A stretch of DNA of 64,000 bases from Bacillota bacterium (GCA_040755295.1 JBFMBK010000002.1:124001-188000), one strand, 5' to 3'; counted from the stretch's first letter, positions 35,244 through 46,574 are shown. The notes: generated from the letters alone by a model not told the origin. Made by a program: numbers and translations.

Positions 35244-38200
35244 CTAGAACTTGCCGAATTCTCTGTCGTCAAGGTGAATAGCGTCATTAGGTTTCTTTTT
35301 TTCACCGGCGCCGGATACGGCGGCTGCCTCGAGAACGCCCGCACTCCGTGCTGACTCCGTAGATTTAAGAGCCATTCCCTTGTACGTTTGTTGCGCCTTA
35401 AGTTTAAACTTGCCCAGCATCTGCTTGAGCTGCACGGCCTGAACCGACAGTTCCTCGCTGGCGGCTGCCAGTTCCTCCGCGCTGGCGGTGTTCTGCTGAG
35501 TAACCTGGTCCACCTGTCCGAGGCCCTGGTTGACCTGCCCGATGCCGAATGCCTGTTCCTTCGAAGCGGACGCGATTTCGCCGATTAAATCAGTTACCTT
35601 GGTTGCGCCGGCAACGATTTCCTCCAACGACTTGGAGGTTTCCTCCACGATCTTCGTACCGGCTTCCGTCTTTTTAATCGAACCTTCAATTAACTCCGCC
35701 GTTTCCTTTGCCGCCTTTGCGCTGCGCTCGGCAAGGTTGCGCACCTCCTCGGCGACCACCGCGAAACCCTTGCCGTGCTTGCCGGCGCGCGCCGCCTCAA
35801 CCGCAGCGTTCAAAGCAAGCAGGTTGGTCTGGAAGGCGATCTCGTCGATTGCCTTTATAATCCGCGATATGTTTGCGGCAGACTCGTTGATTTCGTTCAT
35901 GGCTCCGACCATTGCCCCCATCTGCCCGTTGCCTTTTTCCGCGCTGCTTCTCGCCTGCCCAGCCAGTTGGTTGGCATGGGTGGCGTTGTCCGCGTTCTGT
36001 TTGGTCTGAGTGGTAACCTGCTGCATGGACGAAGTAATCTCCTCCAATGAGCTTGCCGATTCACTTGCACCCTGCGACAACGCCTGGCTCGAGTCGGATA
36101 TCTGCCGCGAGCCGTTGGCCACCTGGTCCACGGCCACGGAAACCTGGGTCAGGATCTCGTTAACCGAATCGATTGTGCCGTTTAACGCGTTCTTGATTAT
36201 CGCATGGTCGCCCTTATAGCTACCCGTCATCGCCACATCCATGTTGCCTTTGGCCATTTCCTTAAGGCACTCCGCAGCTTCATTTATGGGGTGCAACACG
36301 GCGTCGAGGGTCTGGTTCACCCCTTCGATGATGTTGCGGAACTCGCCGCCGTGCTTCGAGGCATCGGCCCTGTTGCTGAGCCTGCCTTCCACCGCGGCCT
36401 CGCTGAGCATGTTGGCGTCCTCAGCCATAAGGTTGATGGCCTTTACGGTATCACTTAGGCTGCGATTAATGGCGGCAAAGTTGTCGCCGATAACCTTGGT
36501 GTCCTCGTCGGTAGCCGCAACCTTTGTTTCAACACGCAGGTCTCCCTTGGACAGTTTACCGAGGTTTACGATCAGGTTTTCGACTTCCTTCTCCTGGTAG
36601 ACCGCCTGCTTTTGGGCCACCCGCGCCGCGGTCTTGATCGCGGTCTGATCGACCACGAATTCCGCGACCCCGATCGTCTTCCCGTCCGCGTCCTTAAGCG
36701 GCGTGCCGGTATAGGAAATGTCCAGGTCCATGCCGCGCGGGTGCGCGTCGGTCTCCCGCGTTACCGTCCGCCCCTGCTGCATCGCCTGCGAACAGGCGCA
36801 GTTGGCCGTGTTGCAGTCGGAGGTCTTAAAGTGGGTGTAGCACTTCGTGCCGACCGCCTGCTGCCCCGTCATACCAAGCAGGTCCAGGCCGGTCTTGTTC
36901 AGGTACCGGATGCCGAAATCTTTGTCGAGAATCATAAAGGGCGCCGGCACCGAGTCGATGTGACCGACTAAGGTATCGAGGGTCTGGTTCACCCCTTCGA
37001 TGATGTTGCGGAACTCGCCGCCGTGCTTCGAGGCATCGGCTCTGTTGCTGAGCCTGCCTTCCACCGCGGCCTCGCTGAGCATGTTGGCGTCCCGCACCAT
37101 TAAATGGATGGCGTCAACGGTCTGGCTCAGGCTGCCGTTGATTTTGGTAAAGTTCTCACCGATGGCTTTTGTATCCTCGTCGGTGTCAGCCACCCTAGTT
37201 TCAACGCGCAGGTCTCCCTTGGATAACTTGCCGAGGTTGATGATCAGGTTTTTGACTTCCTTCTCCTGGTAGACCGCCTGTTTTTGGGCCACCCGCGCCG
37301 CCGTCTTGACCGCGGTCTGGTCCACCACAAACTCCATACAACCGATGATCTGACCGCTCGCATCCTTTACCGGTATGCCGGTGTAAGCGATATCCAGGTC
37401 CATGCCGCGCGGGTGCGCGTCGGTCTCCCTCGATGCAATCCTGCCCTGCTGCATGGCCTGCGCGCAAGCGCAGTTGGTCGTGTGGCAGTCGGAGGTTTTG
37501 AAGTGGTCGTAACACTTGGTGCCGGCCACCTGTTGCTGCGAGAGATTGAGAAGACCGGCCCCAGTACCGTTCATATACTGGATGGTGAAATCCTTGTCGA
37601 TGATCATTACCGGAACAGGAACGGCGTTGATATGACCCACCAGCGTGTCCATGATGTCGTTCATCCCTTGAACGATCCCCTGGAATTCCGTGTTGATCTT
37701 TTCGACATCGCCCCGGGCGTCAAGCTTACCGACAACGGCCAGCCCAACGAGACGTTTTGTTTCACCGACAAGTGAGCTGATTATGCAGCCCACATGACGA
37801 GAGAACAGGACCCCTATACCGATCGCCAGGAGAAGGCCGATTCCGATCGCCAGAACGATGTTCCTGGTCGAGCCCGCTGCCGTATTGTCGGCCTCAGTAC
37901 CCGTTTGGTCCGCTATTTTGGCATTCAACGCGACCAGTTCTTCCAACGCCGTTTCGGTTTCCTTGAAAGAGGCGTCTGTTGCGCCGAGACTCTGTTCCCT
38001 TGCTTGGTTCAAGCTGCCCGCTTTATGGAGTCTTAGAAACTCATCCTCATTCTTCTTCCAGGCCGCATACGCGGAGCCGAATTTATTCCAGAGCGCGGTC
38101 TCTTCCTGGTCCTTCTCCACTCCCTCATAGGTTTTCCAGTTTTCATCGATGACCTTCCATGCTTCAGTCATGTACGCGTATTGCCTGTCGACCGTCTGCT

Positions 38201-38432
38201 TGTCTATCCCCGAAGCGAGCAGCGTCCGCTCCGCGTAGCCGATGTCCATTTGTGCGGCATGCAGGTGAAGCAGGGCCTGCGCGCCCGCAAGGTGGTTGTC
38301 ATGGATATCGGTGGCGCAGTCATTAACCTTTTTTACACCGTTGTAACCTACAAGACCGATTATCACGGTAACCACCAGGAGCATTGCGAAAGCCGCGGTC
38401 ATTTTTACGCCCAGTTTCATGTTTTTAAACAT
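35244..38432 (-). CDS. Methyl-accepting chemotaxis protein with duplicated HAMP-PAS module (MCP2)
   Basis: At 1062 residues this is the largest transducer here. Helices at about 11-30 and 190-211 enclose a four-helix-bundle sensor ([19 protein letters not shown]). The inside part has a Cys-PAS around Cys307 ([19 protein letters not shown]), HAMP-like segments, then a second Cys-PAS around Cys531. The two PAS units repeat with a spacing of about 224 residues and are very similar, a clear internal duplication. The signalling hairpin ([20 protein letters not shown]) and the tail DDREFGKF close the protein. ATG 38432 has AGGAGG upstream. It lies 102 bp after cheW2. Confidence 0.93.
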   Translation of the reverse strand: MFKNMKLGVKMTAAFAMLLVVTVIIGLVGYNGVKKVNDCATDIHDNHLAGAQALLHLHAAQMDIGYAERTLLASGIDKQTVDRQYAYMTEAWKVIDENWKTYEGVEKDQEETALWNKFGSAYAAWKKNEDEFLRLHKAGSLNQAREQSLGATDASFKETETALEELVALNAKIADQTGTEADNTAAGSTRNIVLAIGIGLLLAIGIGVLFSRHVGCIISSLVGETKRLVGLAVVGKLDARGDVEKINTEFQGIVQGMNDIMDTLVGHINAVPVPVMIIDKDFTIQYMNGTGAGLLNLSQQQVAGTKCYDHFKTSDCHTTNCACAQAMQQGRIASRETDAHPRGMDLDIAYTGIPVKDASGQIIGCMEFVVDQTAVKTAARVAQKQAVYQEKEVKNLIINLGKLSKGDLRVETRVADTDEDTKAIGENFTKINGSLSQTVDAIHLMVRDANMLSEAAVEGRLSNRADASKHGGEFRNIIEGVNQTLDTLVGHIDSVPAPFMILDKDFGIRYLNKTGLDLLGMTGQQAVGTKCYTHFKTSDCNTANCACSQAMQQGRTVTRETDAHPRGMDLDISYTGTPLKDADGKTIGVAEFVVDQTAIKTAARVAQKQAVYQEKEVENLIVNLGKLSKGDLRVETKVAATDEDTKVIGDNFAAINRSLSDTVKAINLMAEDANMLSEAAVEGRLSNRADASKHGGEFRNIIEGVNQTLDAVLHPINEAAECLKEMAKGNMDVAMTGSYKGDHAIIKNALNGTIDSVNEILTQVSVAVDQVANGSRQISDSSQALSQGASESASSLEEITSSMQQVTTQTKQNADNATHANQLAGQARSSAEKGNGQMGAMVGAMNEINESAANISRIIKAIDEIAFQTNLLALNAAVEAARAGKHGKGFAVVAEEVRNLAERSAKAAKETAELIEGSIKKTEAGTKIVEETSKSLEEIVAGATKVTDLIGEIASASKEQAFGIGQVNQGLGQVDQVTQQNTASAEELAAASEELSVQAVQLKQMLGKFKLKAQQTYKGMALKSTESARSAGVLEAAAVSGAGEKKKPNDAIHLDDREFGKF

Positions 38433-38533
38433 CCTATCTGCCTCCTGTTTTTTCTTATAACCATCCCTCTTTTATAACCGTTGCTTGTTTTGGTGTTCGG
38501 ATAAAAGGAGGATTGTCACTCTCACTCAACCGA

Positions 38534-39040
38534 CTATCCTTCTTCCATCCATTCACCTCCCCCGTCAAAAAGGACCCTATCCGCGTTCAGCAAGATTTTT
38601 ACCTTTTCGCCAACCTTCCCCATGCCGCTTACAAAACGGCTGCCCTCTCCTTTTTTAACCTGCGGCGGCGCCTCTATATCACTCTTACGTATGTCGAGAA
38701 CTTCGGAAACGCGGTCGACAATAAGGCCTACGGTATGGTTGTTGACGTTGATCACCACAATGCAGGTCCGGTCGTCATACGCCCGCTCCTCCATCCCGAA
38801 ACGCAACCGTACATCCATAACCGGGAGGACCTTTCCGCGCAGGTTGATAACCCCCCTGACGTGCGACGGCATGTCGGGAACATCGGTGATGTTCTGGACC
38901 CTGATTATCTCGGTCACGCTGCCGATCCCAATCCCGTATTCACCCTCTCCAAGGATAAAAGTCAGGAACTTATCATCCTGGTTTTCAACCTCCTCATCCT
39001 CTTCGATTGAACCGACGTCAAGACGCTCTTTTATGCTCAC
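38534..39040 (-). CDS. cheW: Chemotaxis coupling protein CheW (copy 2)
   Basis: 168-residue adaptor between receptors and CheA. Core segments are YGIGIGSVTEIIRVQNITDVPDMP, VRGVINLRGKVLPVMDVRLRFG and NNHTVGLIVDRVSEVLDIRKSD. Compared with copies 1 and 3 the acidic leader is shorter on the DT/QED part (SIEEDEEVENQDDKFLTF), and the first strand has GIGSV instead of EIRxV. It is placed directly upstream of MCP2, so it may be dedicated to that receptor. Confidence 0.95.
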   Translation of the reverse strand: MSIKERLDVGSIEEDEEVENQDDKFLTFILGEGEYGIGIGSVTEIIRVQNITDVPDMPSHVRGVINLRGKVLPVMDVRLRFGMEERAYDDRTCIVVINVNNHTVGLIVDRVSEVLDIRKSDIEAPPQVKKGEGSRFVSGMGKVGEKVKILLNADRVLFDGGGEWMEEG

Positions 39041-39740
39041 CTGATTTCACCTCACGCACAGAAATCGTTTTACGCCTGTCCTAAAATATCTGTCGAAAAG
39101 TACCGTTGCCGACCTTTAGCATCCCCCCCTTCTTTCTGGTATGGCTGAGTTCCCCTGCAGCCTTGCCGGCACAAAAACTGCTGCTGCGTATTCCATATCA
39201 ATAGACGTATTATGGCAATATGTAACTATACCATCCACATATTACGTTATTATGGGATAGTGAAACCAGAATTGCCTCATTAACGTTACGCCGGTCGTAG
39301 CTTTACTGCGAAGTGAGAATGAATGTGGCAGCTATAACAGTCAGTGTTGGGAGAGGTGTTGTTGCTGGATGTAGAGAATTCGTTTCTGTTTAGAAGGTTG
39401 ATGTAGTTGTGTGAGAAGCAGATCTTTGCGAGATAAAGTCGGAATATTACAGGATACGTATTCTGTTTTCATTTAATGAGGCTTTTAATAATTATCTCGT
39501 TGCTTTTGTCTTACCTTTACACCCCAAAACCATAGTTTTTTGTTGTATATTACAACATTTGTGCAGCATTATACCATTAATTGGTATAAGCTATATTAAC
39601 GCCTTTTAACAGACTGAACCAGATATATTTATCGATATATCAGAATGACATAACAGCTGTGACAATTCTTACGCGAATTAATCAAATCTGCGCTGCGAAC
39701 TTTTTTCGCAACAAGATATAAATAGAATTTTCAGTGCATG
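39041..39740. other. 700-bp AT-rich gap before cheW2, no gene
   Basis: Longest gene-free stretch of the island and clearly more AT-rich than its surroundings. It should contain the promoter of the cheW2-MCP2 unit (minus strand). Only the two palindromes listed at 39541-39589 stand out. Confidence 0.5.
39541..39589. promoter_or_regulatory. Two adjacent palindromes, possible operator
   Basis: TGTTGTA-TAT-TACAACA (39541-39557) has perfect 7-bp arms, and TTATACCA-TTAAT-TGGTATAA (39569-39589) has perfect 8-bp arms. Both have operator-like geometry in the AT-rich gap upstream of cheW2. No matching second pair was found elsewhere in the window. Confidence 0.35.
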
Positions 39741-39770
39741 AACAAAAGGCGCAGAATTATTCTGCGCCCC
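39741..39770 (-). terminator. Intrinsic terminator after MCP3
   Basis: On the minus strand GGCGCAGAA and TTCTGCGCC (39748-39768, 3-base loop) form a perfect 9-bp stem followed by TTTTGTT. It lies about 40 bp beyond the MCP3 stop and is shared with MCP4. Confidence 0.85.
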
Positions 39771-41163
39771 GGTGATTTGCTTTTTTGCTTCGTAATTATA
39801 ATACGATTAGAAATCCCCGAATTCTTGGTCGTCGAGGCAAATGGCGTCTGCCGCAGCAGCGGCCTCCCGCATTCCTTTGCCCCGGGCCTGTCCCGCAGCC
39901 TTGCGCACTACTCCCTGCGCCTGCAACGCTCGCTGCGCCTTCAACTGGAACCTTCCGAGCATTTGCTTGAGCTGCAGGGCCTGCGCCGACAGTTCCTCGC
40001 TCGAAGCCGCCAGTTCCTCGGCGCTGGCGGTGTTCTGCTGCACAACCTGATCCACCTGGCCTAGACCCTGATTGATCTGCCCGATGCCGAGCGCCTGCTC
40101 CTTGGATGCAGAGGCTATCTCGCCGATCAGGTCGGTCACCTTGGTCGCGCCGGCAACTATCTCCTCCAGCGCCTTAGAGGTCTCTTCCACGATCCTCGTA
40201 CCAGCTTCCGTTTTCTTGATCGACCCTTCGATCAATTCGGCGGTTTCTTTTGCCGCCCTGGCGCTCCGCTCCGCAAGGTTGCGCACTTCCTCGGCCACCA
40301 CCGCGAATCCTTTGCCGTGCTTGCCGGCGCGTGCCGCCTCCACCGCCGCGTTAAGCGCCAGGAGGTTGGTCTGGAAGGCGATCTCGTCGATCGCCTTGAT
40401 GATCTTGGAGATGTCGGCGGCCGATTCGTTGATCTCGTTCATGGCTTCGACCATCGACATCATCCGGCCGTTGCCCTTTTCCGCGCTCTGTCTCGCCTGG
40501 TCGGCCAGTTGATTGGCGTGCGTAGCGTTGTCCGCGGTATTCTTGGTTTGTGCGGTCACCTGCTCCATGGAAGAGGTTATCTCTTCGAGGGTGCTGGCCG
40601 ATTCGCTGGCGCCCTGCGACAGCGCCTGGCTCGAATCGGATATCTGCCGCGAACCGTTGGCTACCTGGTCCACGGCAACCTCCACCTGTCCCAGGATTTC
40701 ATTAATTGAATCAATGGTGGAGTTCAGGGCGTTCTTAATTATAGCGTGGTCGCCCTTGTAGTCGCCGGTCATCGCAACATTCATATTGCCGCGGGCCATT
40801 TCCTTGAGACACTCCGCCGCTTCGCTGATCGGGTGCACCACTGCGTCAAGCGTTCTGTTGATTCCCTCGACGATATTCCGGTATTCCCCGCCGTGCCTGG
40901 AGGCGTCGACCCTGGTATTAAGCTTGCCTTCAACCGCCTCCTGAGCCAGCATGTTGGCATCCACCGCCATTAGATTGACGGCCTGAACGGTATCACCCAG
41001 GCTGGTATTAATTTTATGGAAGTTTTCCCCGACGGCCCTGGTATCTTCATCGGTTTCGGCAACCTCTGTCTCAACGCGGAGGTCACCCTTTGCCAGCTTC
41101 CCGAGGTTGACGATCAGCTTTTCGACCTCTTTTTCCTGATAGGCGGCCTGCTTCTGCGCCTTC
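39742..41163. repeat. 1.42-kb near-identical direct repeat, copy 1 (MCP3 3' half plus terminator)
   Basis: From the terminator through the last about 451 codons of MCP3 the sequence equals that of copy 2 at 42948-44370. The only differences I could see are a 1-bp indel and adjacent base change near 39774. Identity stops sharply at 41163, where the two genes read AGCGCC versus CGCCCC. Confidence 0.9.
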
Positions 41164-42302
41164 AGCGCCGACATCATGCCTGTCTGGTCGACCACAAACT
41201 CCATACAACCAACGACCTTATCATTAGCGTCTTTGATCGGAATACCGGTGTAAGAGATGTTCAGATTCATCCCGCGCGGGTGCGCGTCCGTCTCCCTGGT
41301 GGTTAGCTGTCTCTGCCGCATCGCTGTAGCACAGGCGCAGTTCGATGTATGGCAGTCCGAGGTCTTGAAGTGATCGTAGCACTTTGTGCCGAGCAATTGC
41401 TGCTGGGAGAGACCCAGCAACCCGGCGCCCGCCTTGTTCATATACCGAACATCCATCTCCTTATCGATAATCATTACCGGTAGCGGCATGTTATCCAAGT
41501 GCCCCACCATAGTGTCAATAACGTCGTTTATGCCGTCCATAATCGGCTGGAATTCATCGTTAATCCGATTGCCGTCACCCCGCGCGTCCAGCTTGCCGAC
41601 TACCGCCGCCTCGACAATCCGCCTGGTCTCCGTAATCAACGCGTCGATAATTCCGCGGATGTGCCTTTCGAAGAAAACACCCGACAAAACGGACAGCAGA
41701 AGACCGATAATCATCGTGGCCAGCATGATCGTCTTTGAATACCGGACCGTGATACCTGCTCTGTTCACCGTTTGGTCGACAAACTTGGCGTTCTCCGTCA
41801 TGAGGCTGTCGATGATTGTTTCCGTCTCTTCAAAGGCAGCAGCGTCCTCCACTATGGCGAACGTGCGCGCCTTGTCCAACCGGCCGGCGTTCACGTATTC
41901 CATGAACGCCGCGTGCTTTTCCTTCCAGGCGTCCCAGGACTTTTGGAAATCGGCCCACAACTTCTTCTCTTCGTCGCTTTTTTCAGCCTTATCGTATTTT
42001 ACCCAATCCTCTTTTTCCGCATCGTTCCAGTGTCCCGCCATTTCGCTTTTAAACTCGTTTATCGTCGCCTTATCCAGTCCGGGAATAAGCATGCTTCTCT
42101 CCAGGGCGTTGATTTCCATTTGGGCGAGATGGATACGCAGCAAACTTATAGCGCTTGTCAAATGCTCCGTGCCCAAGTCTTCCGCCTCACTGCCGACGGC
42201 GCCGATCTTCCAGTAACCGATGCAACCGACTGCGACCGCGATGGTGACGACCAAACCAAGCGCGAGCGCAATTTTGTTCGCGAGTTTCATTCTGGACAAC
42301 AT
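39807..42302 (-). CDS. Methyl-accepting chemotaxis protein, four-helix-bundle and Cys-PAS type (MCP3)
   Basis: An 831-residue transducer with helices at about 10-29 and 190-210 around a four-helix-bundle sensor ([21 protein letters not shown]). One cytoplasmic PAS carries the Cys cluster [19 protein letters not shown], followed by HAMP-like linkers and the signalling hairpin. It ends DDQEFGDF. From residue 381 to the end it is identical to MCP4, while the sensor halves are clearly different proteins. Its PAS end reads [13 protein letters not shown] where MCP4 has [14 protein letters not shown]. It is separated from MCP4 by 640 bp and has its own terminator. Confidence 0.93.
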   Translation of the reverse strand: MLSRMKLANKIALALGLVVTIAVAVGCIGYWKIGAVGSEAEDLGTEHLTSAISLLRIHLAQMEINALERSMLIPGLDKATINEFKSEMAGHWNDAEKEDWVKYDKAEKSDEEKKLWADFQKSWDAWKEKHAAFMEYVNAGRLDKARTFAIVEDAAAFEETETIIDSLMTENAKFVDQTVNRAGITVRYSKTIMLATMIIGLLLSVLSGVFFERHIRGIIDALITETRRIVEAAVVGKLDARGDGNRINDEFQPIMDGINDVIDTMVGHLDNMPLPVMIIDKEMDVRYMNKAGAGLLGLSQQQLLGTKCYDHFKTSDCHTSNCACATAMRQRQLTTRETDAHPRGMNLNISYTGIPIKDANDKVVGCMEFVVDQTGMMSALKAQKQAAYQEKEVEKLIVNLGKLAKGDLRVETEVAETDEDTRAVGENFHKINTSLGDTVQAVNLMAVDANMLAQEAVEGKLNTRVDASRHGGEYRNIVEGINRTLDAVVHPISEAAECLKEMARGNMNVAMTGDYKGDHAIIKNALNSTIDSINEILGQVEVAVDQVANGSRQISDSSQALSQGASESASTLEEITSSMEQVTAQTKNTADNATHANQLADQARQSAEKGNGRMMSMVEAMNEINESAADISKIIKAIDEIAFQTNLLALNAAVEAARAGKHGKGFAVVAEEVRNLAERSARAAKETAELIEGSIKKTEAGTRIVEETSKALEEIVAGATKVTDLIGEIASASKEQALGIGQINQGLGQVDQVVQQNTASAEELAASSEELSAQALQLKQMLGRFQLKAQRALQAQGVVRKAAGQARGKGMREAAAAADAICLDDQEFGDF

Positions 42303-42946
42303 GGCATCTTCCTCCCTTGTTCTAGGGTTCCTGACAGCATAACGAACTCTTCGACGACTGATTTACACCCTCTTTATCCGCTCCTTCCTCGTTACCGACG
42401 TCGGACCTCAAATATCGGACGTCAGACCTTTTCCAGGCAGTCTCTCCCCGTGAAATAACATCCGTCCTCAACTCTGCTCGTATCGGGGACGTCCGCTCAT
42501 TCCCTTTATGATCCTTCGGAGGAGGTTTCCAACCCCTCTTTAAACAAATAAAGCCGTCCGGAGGTAGTTTGTTTCATCCTTTTCGAGGCCTGGCTGATAA
42601 TAAGGTTGGATGAAGGACATCAGATATCAAACTTCGTAAATAATTAGTAACATTTCTCTGAACTGCCCAGACATCGGATCTCGTTCTCTGCCCGGCCCGT
42701 CTTAGTCTTTCGCGTCATTTCTATTTCTCGAATTCGCCGGATGCTTTTGCTAAGTTCGGATAGTGGTTTGATAAAAGCAGGTCTTTGGGATGATTTTTGC
42801 CGGCTTTGGTTTATTTTTAATAAGGCATTTAGAGCACTTGTTAAATAACTCGTCATTTTTCGGTAAATTCTTAACGCAGTAAACATGATTTTGCTGTATA
42901 TAAACACAAGTGGGTATCGGGCTTTTTCAGCCCATTATCCCTCCAT
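42303..42946. other. 640-bp gap between MCP4 and MCP3
   Basis: Holds the probable promoter and leader of MCP3. A short heptad tract lies at about 42397-42432 (GTCGGAC, CTCAAAT, ATCGGAC, GTCAGAC in 7-bp phase). A short frame at 42644-42907 has no ribosome site or known family and is not called. Confidence 0.5.
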
Positions 42947-42976
42947 AACAAAAGGCGCAGAATTATTCTGCGCCCC
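42947..42976 (-). terminator. Intrinsic terminator after MCP4
   Basis: Same perfect GGCGCAGAA/TTCTGCGCC stem (42954-42974) and TTTTGTT run as after MCP3. It is part of the duplicated block. Confidence 0.85.
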
Positions 42977-44370
42977 GGTGCGTTTGCTTTTTTGCTTCGT
43001 AATTATAATACGATTAGAAATCCCCGAATTCTTGGTCGTCGAGGCAAATGGCGTCTGCCGCAGCAGCGGCCTCCCGCATTCCTTTGCCCCGGGCCTGTCC
43101 CGCAGCCTTGCGCACTACTCCCTGCGCCTGCAACGCTCGCTGCGCCTTCAACTGGAACCTTCCGAGCATTTGCTTGAGCTGCAGGGCCTGCGCCGACAGT
43201 TCCTCGCTCGAAGCCGCCAGTTCCTCGGCGCTGGCGGTGTTCTGCTGCACAACCTGATCCACCTGGCCTAGACCCTGATTGATCTGCCCGATGCCGAGCG
43301 CCTGCTCCTTGGATGCAGAGGCTATCTCGCCGATCAGGTCGGTCACCTTGGTCGCGCCGGCAACTATCTCCTCCAGCGCCTTAGAGGTCTCTTCCACGAT
43401 CCTCGTACCAGCTTCCGTTTTCTTGATCGACCCTTCGATCAATTCGGCGGTTTCTTTTGCCGCCCTGGCGCTCCGCTCCGCAAGGTTGCGCACTTCCTCG
43501 GCCACCACCGCGAATCCTTTGCCGTGCTTGCCGGCGCGTGCCGCCTCCACCGCCGCGTTAAGCGCCAGGAGGTTGGTCTGGAAGGCGATCTCGTCGATCG
43601 CCTTGATGATCTTGGAGATGTCGGCGGCCGATTCGTTGATCTCGTTCATGGCTTCGACCATCGACATCATCCGGCCGTTGCCCTTTTCCGCGCTCTGTCT
43701 CGCCTGGTCGGCCAGTTGATTGGCGTGCGTAGCGTTGTCCGCGGTATTCTTGGTTTGTGCGGTCACCTGCTCCATGGAAGAGGTTATCTCTTCGAGGGTG
43801 CTGGCCGATTCGCTGGCGCCCTGCGACAGCGCCTGGCTCGAATCGGATATCTGCCGCGAACCGTTGGCTACCTGGTCCACGGCAACCTCCACCTGTCCCA
43901 GGATTTCATTAATTGAATCAATGGTGGAGTTCAGGGCGTTCTTAATTATAGCGTGGTCGCCCTTGTAGTCGCCGGTCATCGCAACATTCATATTGCCGCG
44001 GGCCATTTCCTTGAGACACTCCGCCGCTTCGCTGATCGGGTGCACCACTGCGTCAAGCGTTCTGTTGATTCCCTCGACGATATTCCGGTATTCCCCGCCG
44101 TGCCTGGAGGCGTCGACCCTGGTATTAAGCTTGCCTTCAACCGCCTCCTGAGCCAGCATGTTGGCATCCACCGCCATTAGATTGACGGCCTGAACGGTAT
44201 CACCCAGGCTGGTATTAATTTTATGGAAGTTTTCCCCGACGGCCCTGGTATCTTCATCGGTTTCGGCAACCTCTGTCTCAACGCGGAGGTCACCCTTTGC
44301 CAGCTTCCCGAGGTTGACGATCAGCTTTTCGACCTCTTTTTCCTGATAGGCGGCCTGCTTCTGCGCCTTC
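42948..44370. repeat. 1.42-kb near-identical direct repeat, copy 2 (MCP4 3' half plus terminator)
   Basis: Second copy of the block at 39742-41163, offset 3207 bp over the coding part. Near-absence of silent changes across more than 1.3 kb shows a very recent duplication or ongoing gene conversion. Confidence 0.9.
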
Positions 44371-45530
44371 CGCCCCGCGGTCTTGACCGCGGTCTGGTCG
44401 ACCACGATCTCCACCACGCCGATAGTCTTCCCGCCCGCATCCTTTATCGGCACGCCGGTGTAGGCGATATCAAGATTCATTCCCCTTGGGTGCGCGTCGG
44501 TCTCGCGGCTTACCTTCTGCCCCTGCTGGAGGGCCTGCCCGCAGGCGCAGTTTGCCGTGTTGCAGTCCGAGGTCTTGAAATGGTTATAGCACTTGGTGGC
44601 GATCACCTGCTGTCTTGTTAAGCCGAGAAGGTCCAGGCCTGTCTGGTTCAGATACTGGATGGAAAAATCCTTATCTATGATCATCACCGGGGTCGGTACG
44701 GCGTCAATATGCCCCACCAGTTTATCCAGAACCTCGTTCATTCCCTGAACGATTCCCCGGAACTCAAAATTAGTCCCTTCCATGTCACCGCGGATATCAA
44801 GCCTGCCGATAACGGCAGATTCAACCAATTTTTTCGATTCCGCCATTAAACCGTTTATGACGCCGCTGACACTACGTAAAAACAGGATTCCCAATACAAG
44901 CGCAAGCAGCACGCCTGCGATGATCGCCCCGATCAGAATCCTTTTGGCCGTAGATCCCGTTTCTTCTGTGCTCTTGACCGTTTCAGCCGATTCCTTCAGA
45001 TTTTCGTTGATCACCTCACCGAGCAGCGCCTCAGCCGCTTTGAATGACTGCGATTCGGTAACCAAGCATTGATTTTTCGCCTCGGCGTATATGGTGTCGT
45101 CATTACTTTCATAATACTTCTTCATAAAGTCGGCATACTTTTGGCTGTCTGTCTTCCATGTCTCCCATGCCGGCACAAAACTATTCCACAGTTCCTCTTG
45201 CTTTTGCGCCTTGGGAAGCATACCGTAGTTCTTCCATGCCTCTTCGGCTCGGATGAACGCTTTGTCTCTTTGTTCCAGCTCATGCTTGAACCGTTCCTCC
45301 CCGATACCCGGGATCAACATCGTTCTCTCCGCTGCCTTCACCGCTGTCTTGGCCTCGTTGATCGCTTGCAGGTACTGCAAACCCGGGAGACAATTGTGCG
45401 CAATCTCCCGTGTGTCTTTTGTTATATCACTTATATCCTTATAACCGATAAAACCTATTGTAAGTGATATAAAGGTAACCGCGCATAAAGCCGTAATTAT
45501 TTTAGTTCCAAGTTTCATCCGCGCAAACAC
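43014..45530 (-). CDS. Methyl-accepting chemotaxis protein, four-helix-bundle and Cys-PAS type (MCP4)
   Basis: An 838-residue transducer. Its external four-helix bundle ([21 protein letters not shown]) is unlike that of MCP3 but resembles MCP5. The PAS domain has the cluster [19 protein letters not shown] and its second half resembles MCP1 ([12 protein letters not shown]). The last about 451 residues, including the signalling hairpin and the tail DDQEFGDF, are identical to MCP3. This looks like a chimera in which one sensor half is joined to a copied output half. Upstream is cheW3 with a 500-bp spacer. Confidence 0.93.
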   Translation of the reverse strand: MFARMKLGTKIITALCAVTFISLTIGFIGYKDISDITKDTREIAHNCLPGLQYLQAINEAKTAVKAAERTMLIPGIGEERFKHELEQRDKAFIRAEEAWKNYGMLPKAQKQEELWNSFVPAWETWKTDSQKYADFMKKYYESNDDTIYAEAKNQCLVTESQSFKAAEALLGEVINENLKESAETVKSTEETGSTAKRILIGAIIAGVLLALVLGILFLRSVSGVINGLMAESKKLVESAVIGRLDIRGDMEGTNFEFRGIVQGMNEVLDKLVGHIDAVPTPVMIIDKDFSIQYLNQTGLDLLGLTRQQVIATKCYNHFKTSDCNTANCACGQALQQGQKVSRETDAHPRGMNLDIAYTGVPIKDAGGKTIGVVEIVVDQTAVKTAGRKAQKQAAYQEKEVEKLIVNLGKLAKGDLRVETEVAETDEDTRAVGENFHKINTSLGDTVQAVNLMAVDANMLAQEAVEGKLNTRVDASRHGGEYRNIVEGINRTLDAVVHPISEAAECLKEMARGNMNVAMTGDYKGDHAIIKNALNSTIDSINEILGQVEVAVDQVANGSRQISDSSQALSQGASESASTLEEITSSMEQVTAQTKNTADNATHANQLADQARQSAEKGNGRMMSMVEAMNEINESAADISKIIKAIDEIAFQTNLLALNAAVEAARAGKHGKGFAVVAEEVRNLAERSARAAKETAELIEGSIKKTEAGTRIVEETSKALEEIVAGATKVTDLIGEIASASKEQALGIGQINQGLGQVDQVVQQNTASAEELAASSEELSAQALQLKQMLGRFQLKAQRALQAQGVVRKAAGQARGKGMREAAAAADAICLDDQEFGDF

Positions 45531-45762
45531 TCTTACATCCTCCCCTTCTTGTTATTGCTGAATTTTTTAGCGTATTGTTTTAACCATATGGAGGAGTAAC
45601 TTAGCTTTTTATTCATTCCCCCTGACTAATCACCATATTTCATGGTGACGAATTTTTCGATTCCGGCTTTATTCTTAAAAAGCACTGTTATTTCATTATC
45701 AAACGGACGTTTTTGCATCCCGGGTGCAATATAAAGACATCTCAGGTAAATAAAAGGAGCAG

Positions 45763-46044
45763 TTAATAGGACCTGTAAATTAAATCGGCCCTATACCCGG
45801 CCGCCTTGAGAGCCATATAATGGCAAGTCCTTTCGGCATAAGCGCTTATATTCGCTCCGAGATTTTTACGAGCAGGTGCCAGAAGCAAGAGGGCAAAGAT
45901 ACAAATCGCGGCTTTCCGCATAGATAAAACAGCGGCCAAGGCCGGTCGGACATTGTCATATCCGCGCGCCTCCGCCGCCGTTAATAACCCTTTCAAAGCA
46001 GAATCATCGACTATCGCGCGATTCTTTATACCGCGCCGGCCCAT
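45763..46044 (-). CDS. Doubtful small open frame after cheW3
   Basis: A 93-codon frame that starts inside the last codons of cheW3. An inner start (MRKAAICIFALLLLAPARK) would give a 52-residue exported or membrane peptide but has no ribosome site. The outer ATG follows GGAGGAGGA, but that sequence is part of the CheW Glu-rich end. The make-up is not clearly protein-like. It is listed because otherwise 45531-46025 would be a 495-bp gap with nothing in it. Confidence 0.25.
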   Translation of the reverse strand: MGRRGIKNRAIVDDSALKGLLTAAEARGYDNVRPALAAVLSMRKAAICIFALLLLAPARKNLGANISAYAERTCHYMALKAAGYRADLIYRSY

Positions 46045-46532
46045 TCCTCCTCCCCGTCGAAAAGCACGTGTTCCGCGTTCAGCATGATCTTCACCTGCTC
46101 GCCGACCTTTCCCATGCCCTTAATAAAGCGGCTTCCTTCACCTTTTCTAACCTTTGGCGGCGGTTCCACGTCGGTCCCGGGAATGTCCAGCACCTCCGAC
46201 ACCCGGTCCACAACTAGCCCTACCGCGTGGTTGTTGATATTGATGACCACGATGCAGGTCCGGTCGTCATAAGGCCGCTCTTCCATCCCGAAACGCAGAC
46301 GCACGTCCATAACCGGGATGACCTTGCCCCGCAGGTTGATTACACCTTTGACGTAGGAAGGCATGTCGGGAACATCTGTAATTTTTTGGATTCCAATTAT
46401 CTCGGTTACGTAACGGATTTCGATGCCGTACTCCTCTTCACCCAACACAAACGTGAGGAACTTATCCTCCTGCGTATCTTCGTCCTCTTCTTCATAAAGC
46501 AATTCGCTGCCCGAATCTTCATTTAATGCCAC
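46026..46532 (-). CDS. cheW: Chemotaxis coupling protein CheW (copy 3)
   Basis: 168-residue adaptor, very close to copy 1: acidic leader EEEDEDTQEDKFLTF, then YGIEIRYVTEIIGIQKITDVPDMP and VKGVINLRGKVIPVMDVRLRFG. The frame is open to 46562. GTG 46532 is chosen because AGGGGTG lies 9 bases upstream and because it gives exactly the length of the other two CheW proteins. It lies between MCP5 and MCP4, same direction. Confidence 0.94.
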   Translation of the reverse strand: MALNEDSGSELLYEEEDEDTQEDKFLTFVLGEEEYGIEIRYVTEIIGIQKITDVPDMPSYVKGVINLRGKVIPVMDVRLRFGMEERPYDDRTCIVVININNHAVGLVVDRVSEVLDIPGTDVEPPPKVRKGEGSRFIKGMGKVGEQVKIMLNAEHVLFDGEEEWAGAV

Positions 46533-46574
46533 AACTGATTCACCCCTTTTAATTAATCGCACTCCGTGAAAGCC

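Noticed and set aside
42644-42907. 87-codon frame between MCP4 and MCP3
   Set aside because: No ribosome site, Lys/Arg/Ser-rich low-information product, no partner gene.
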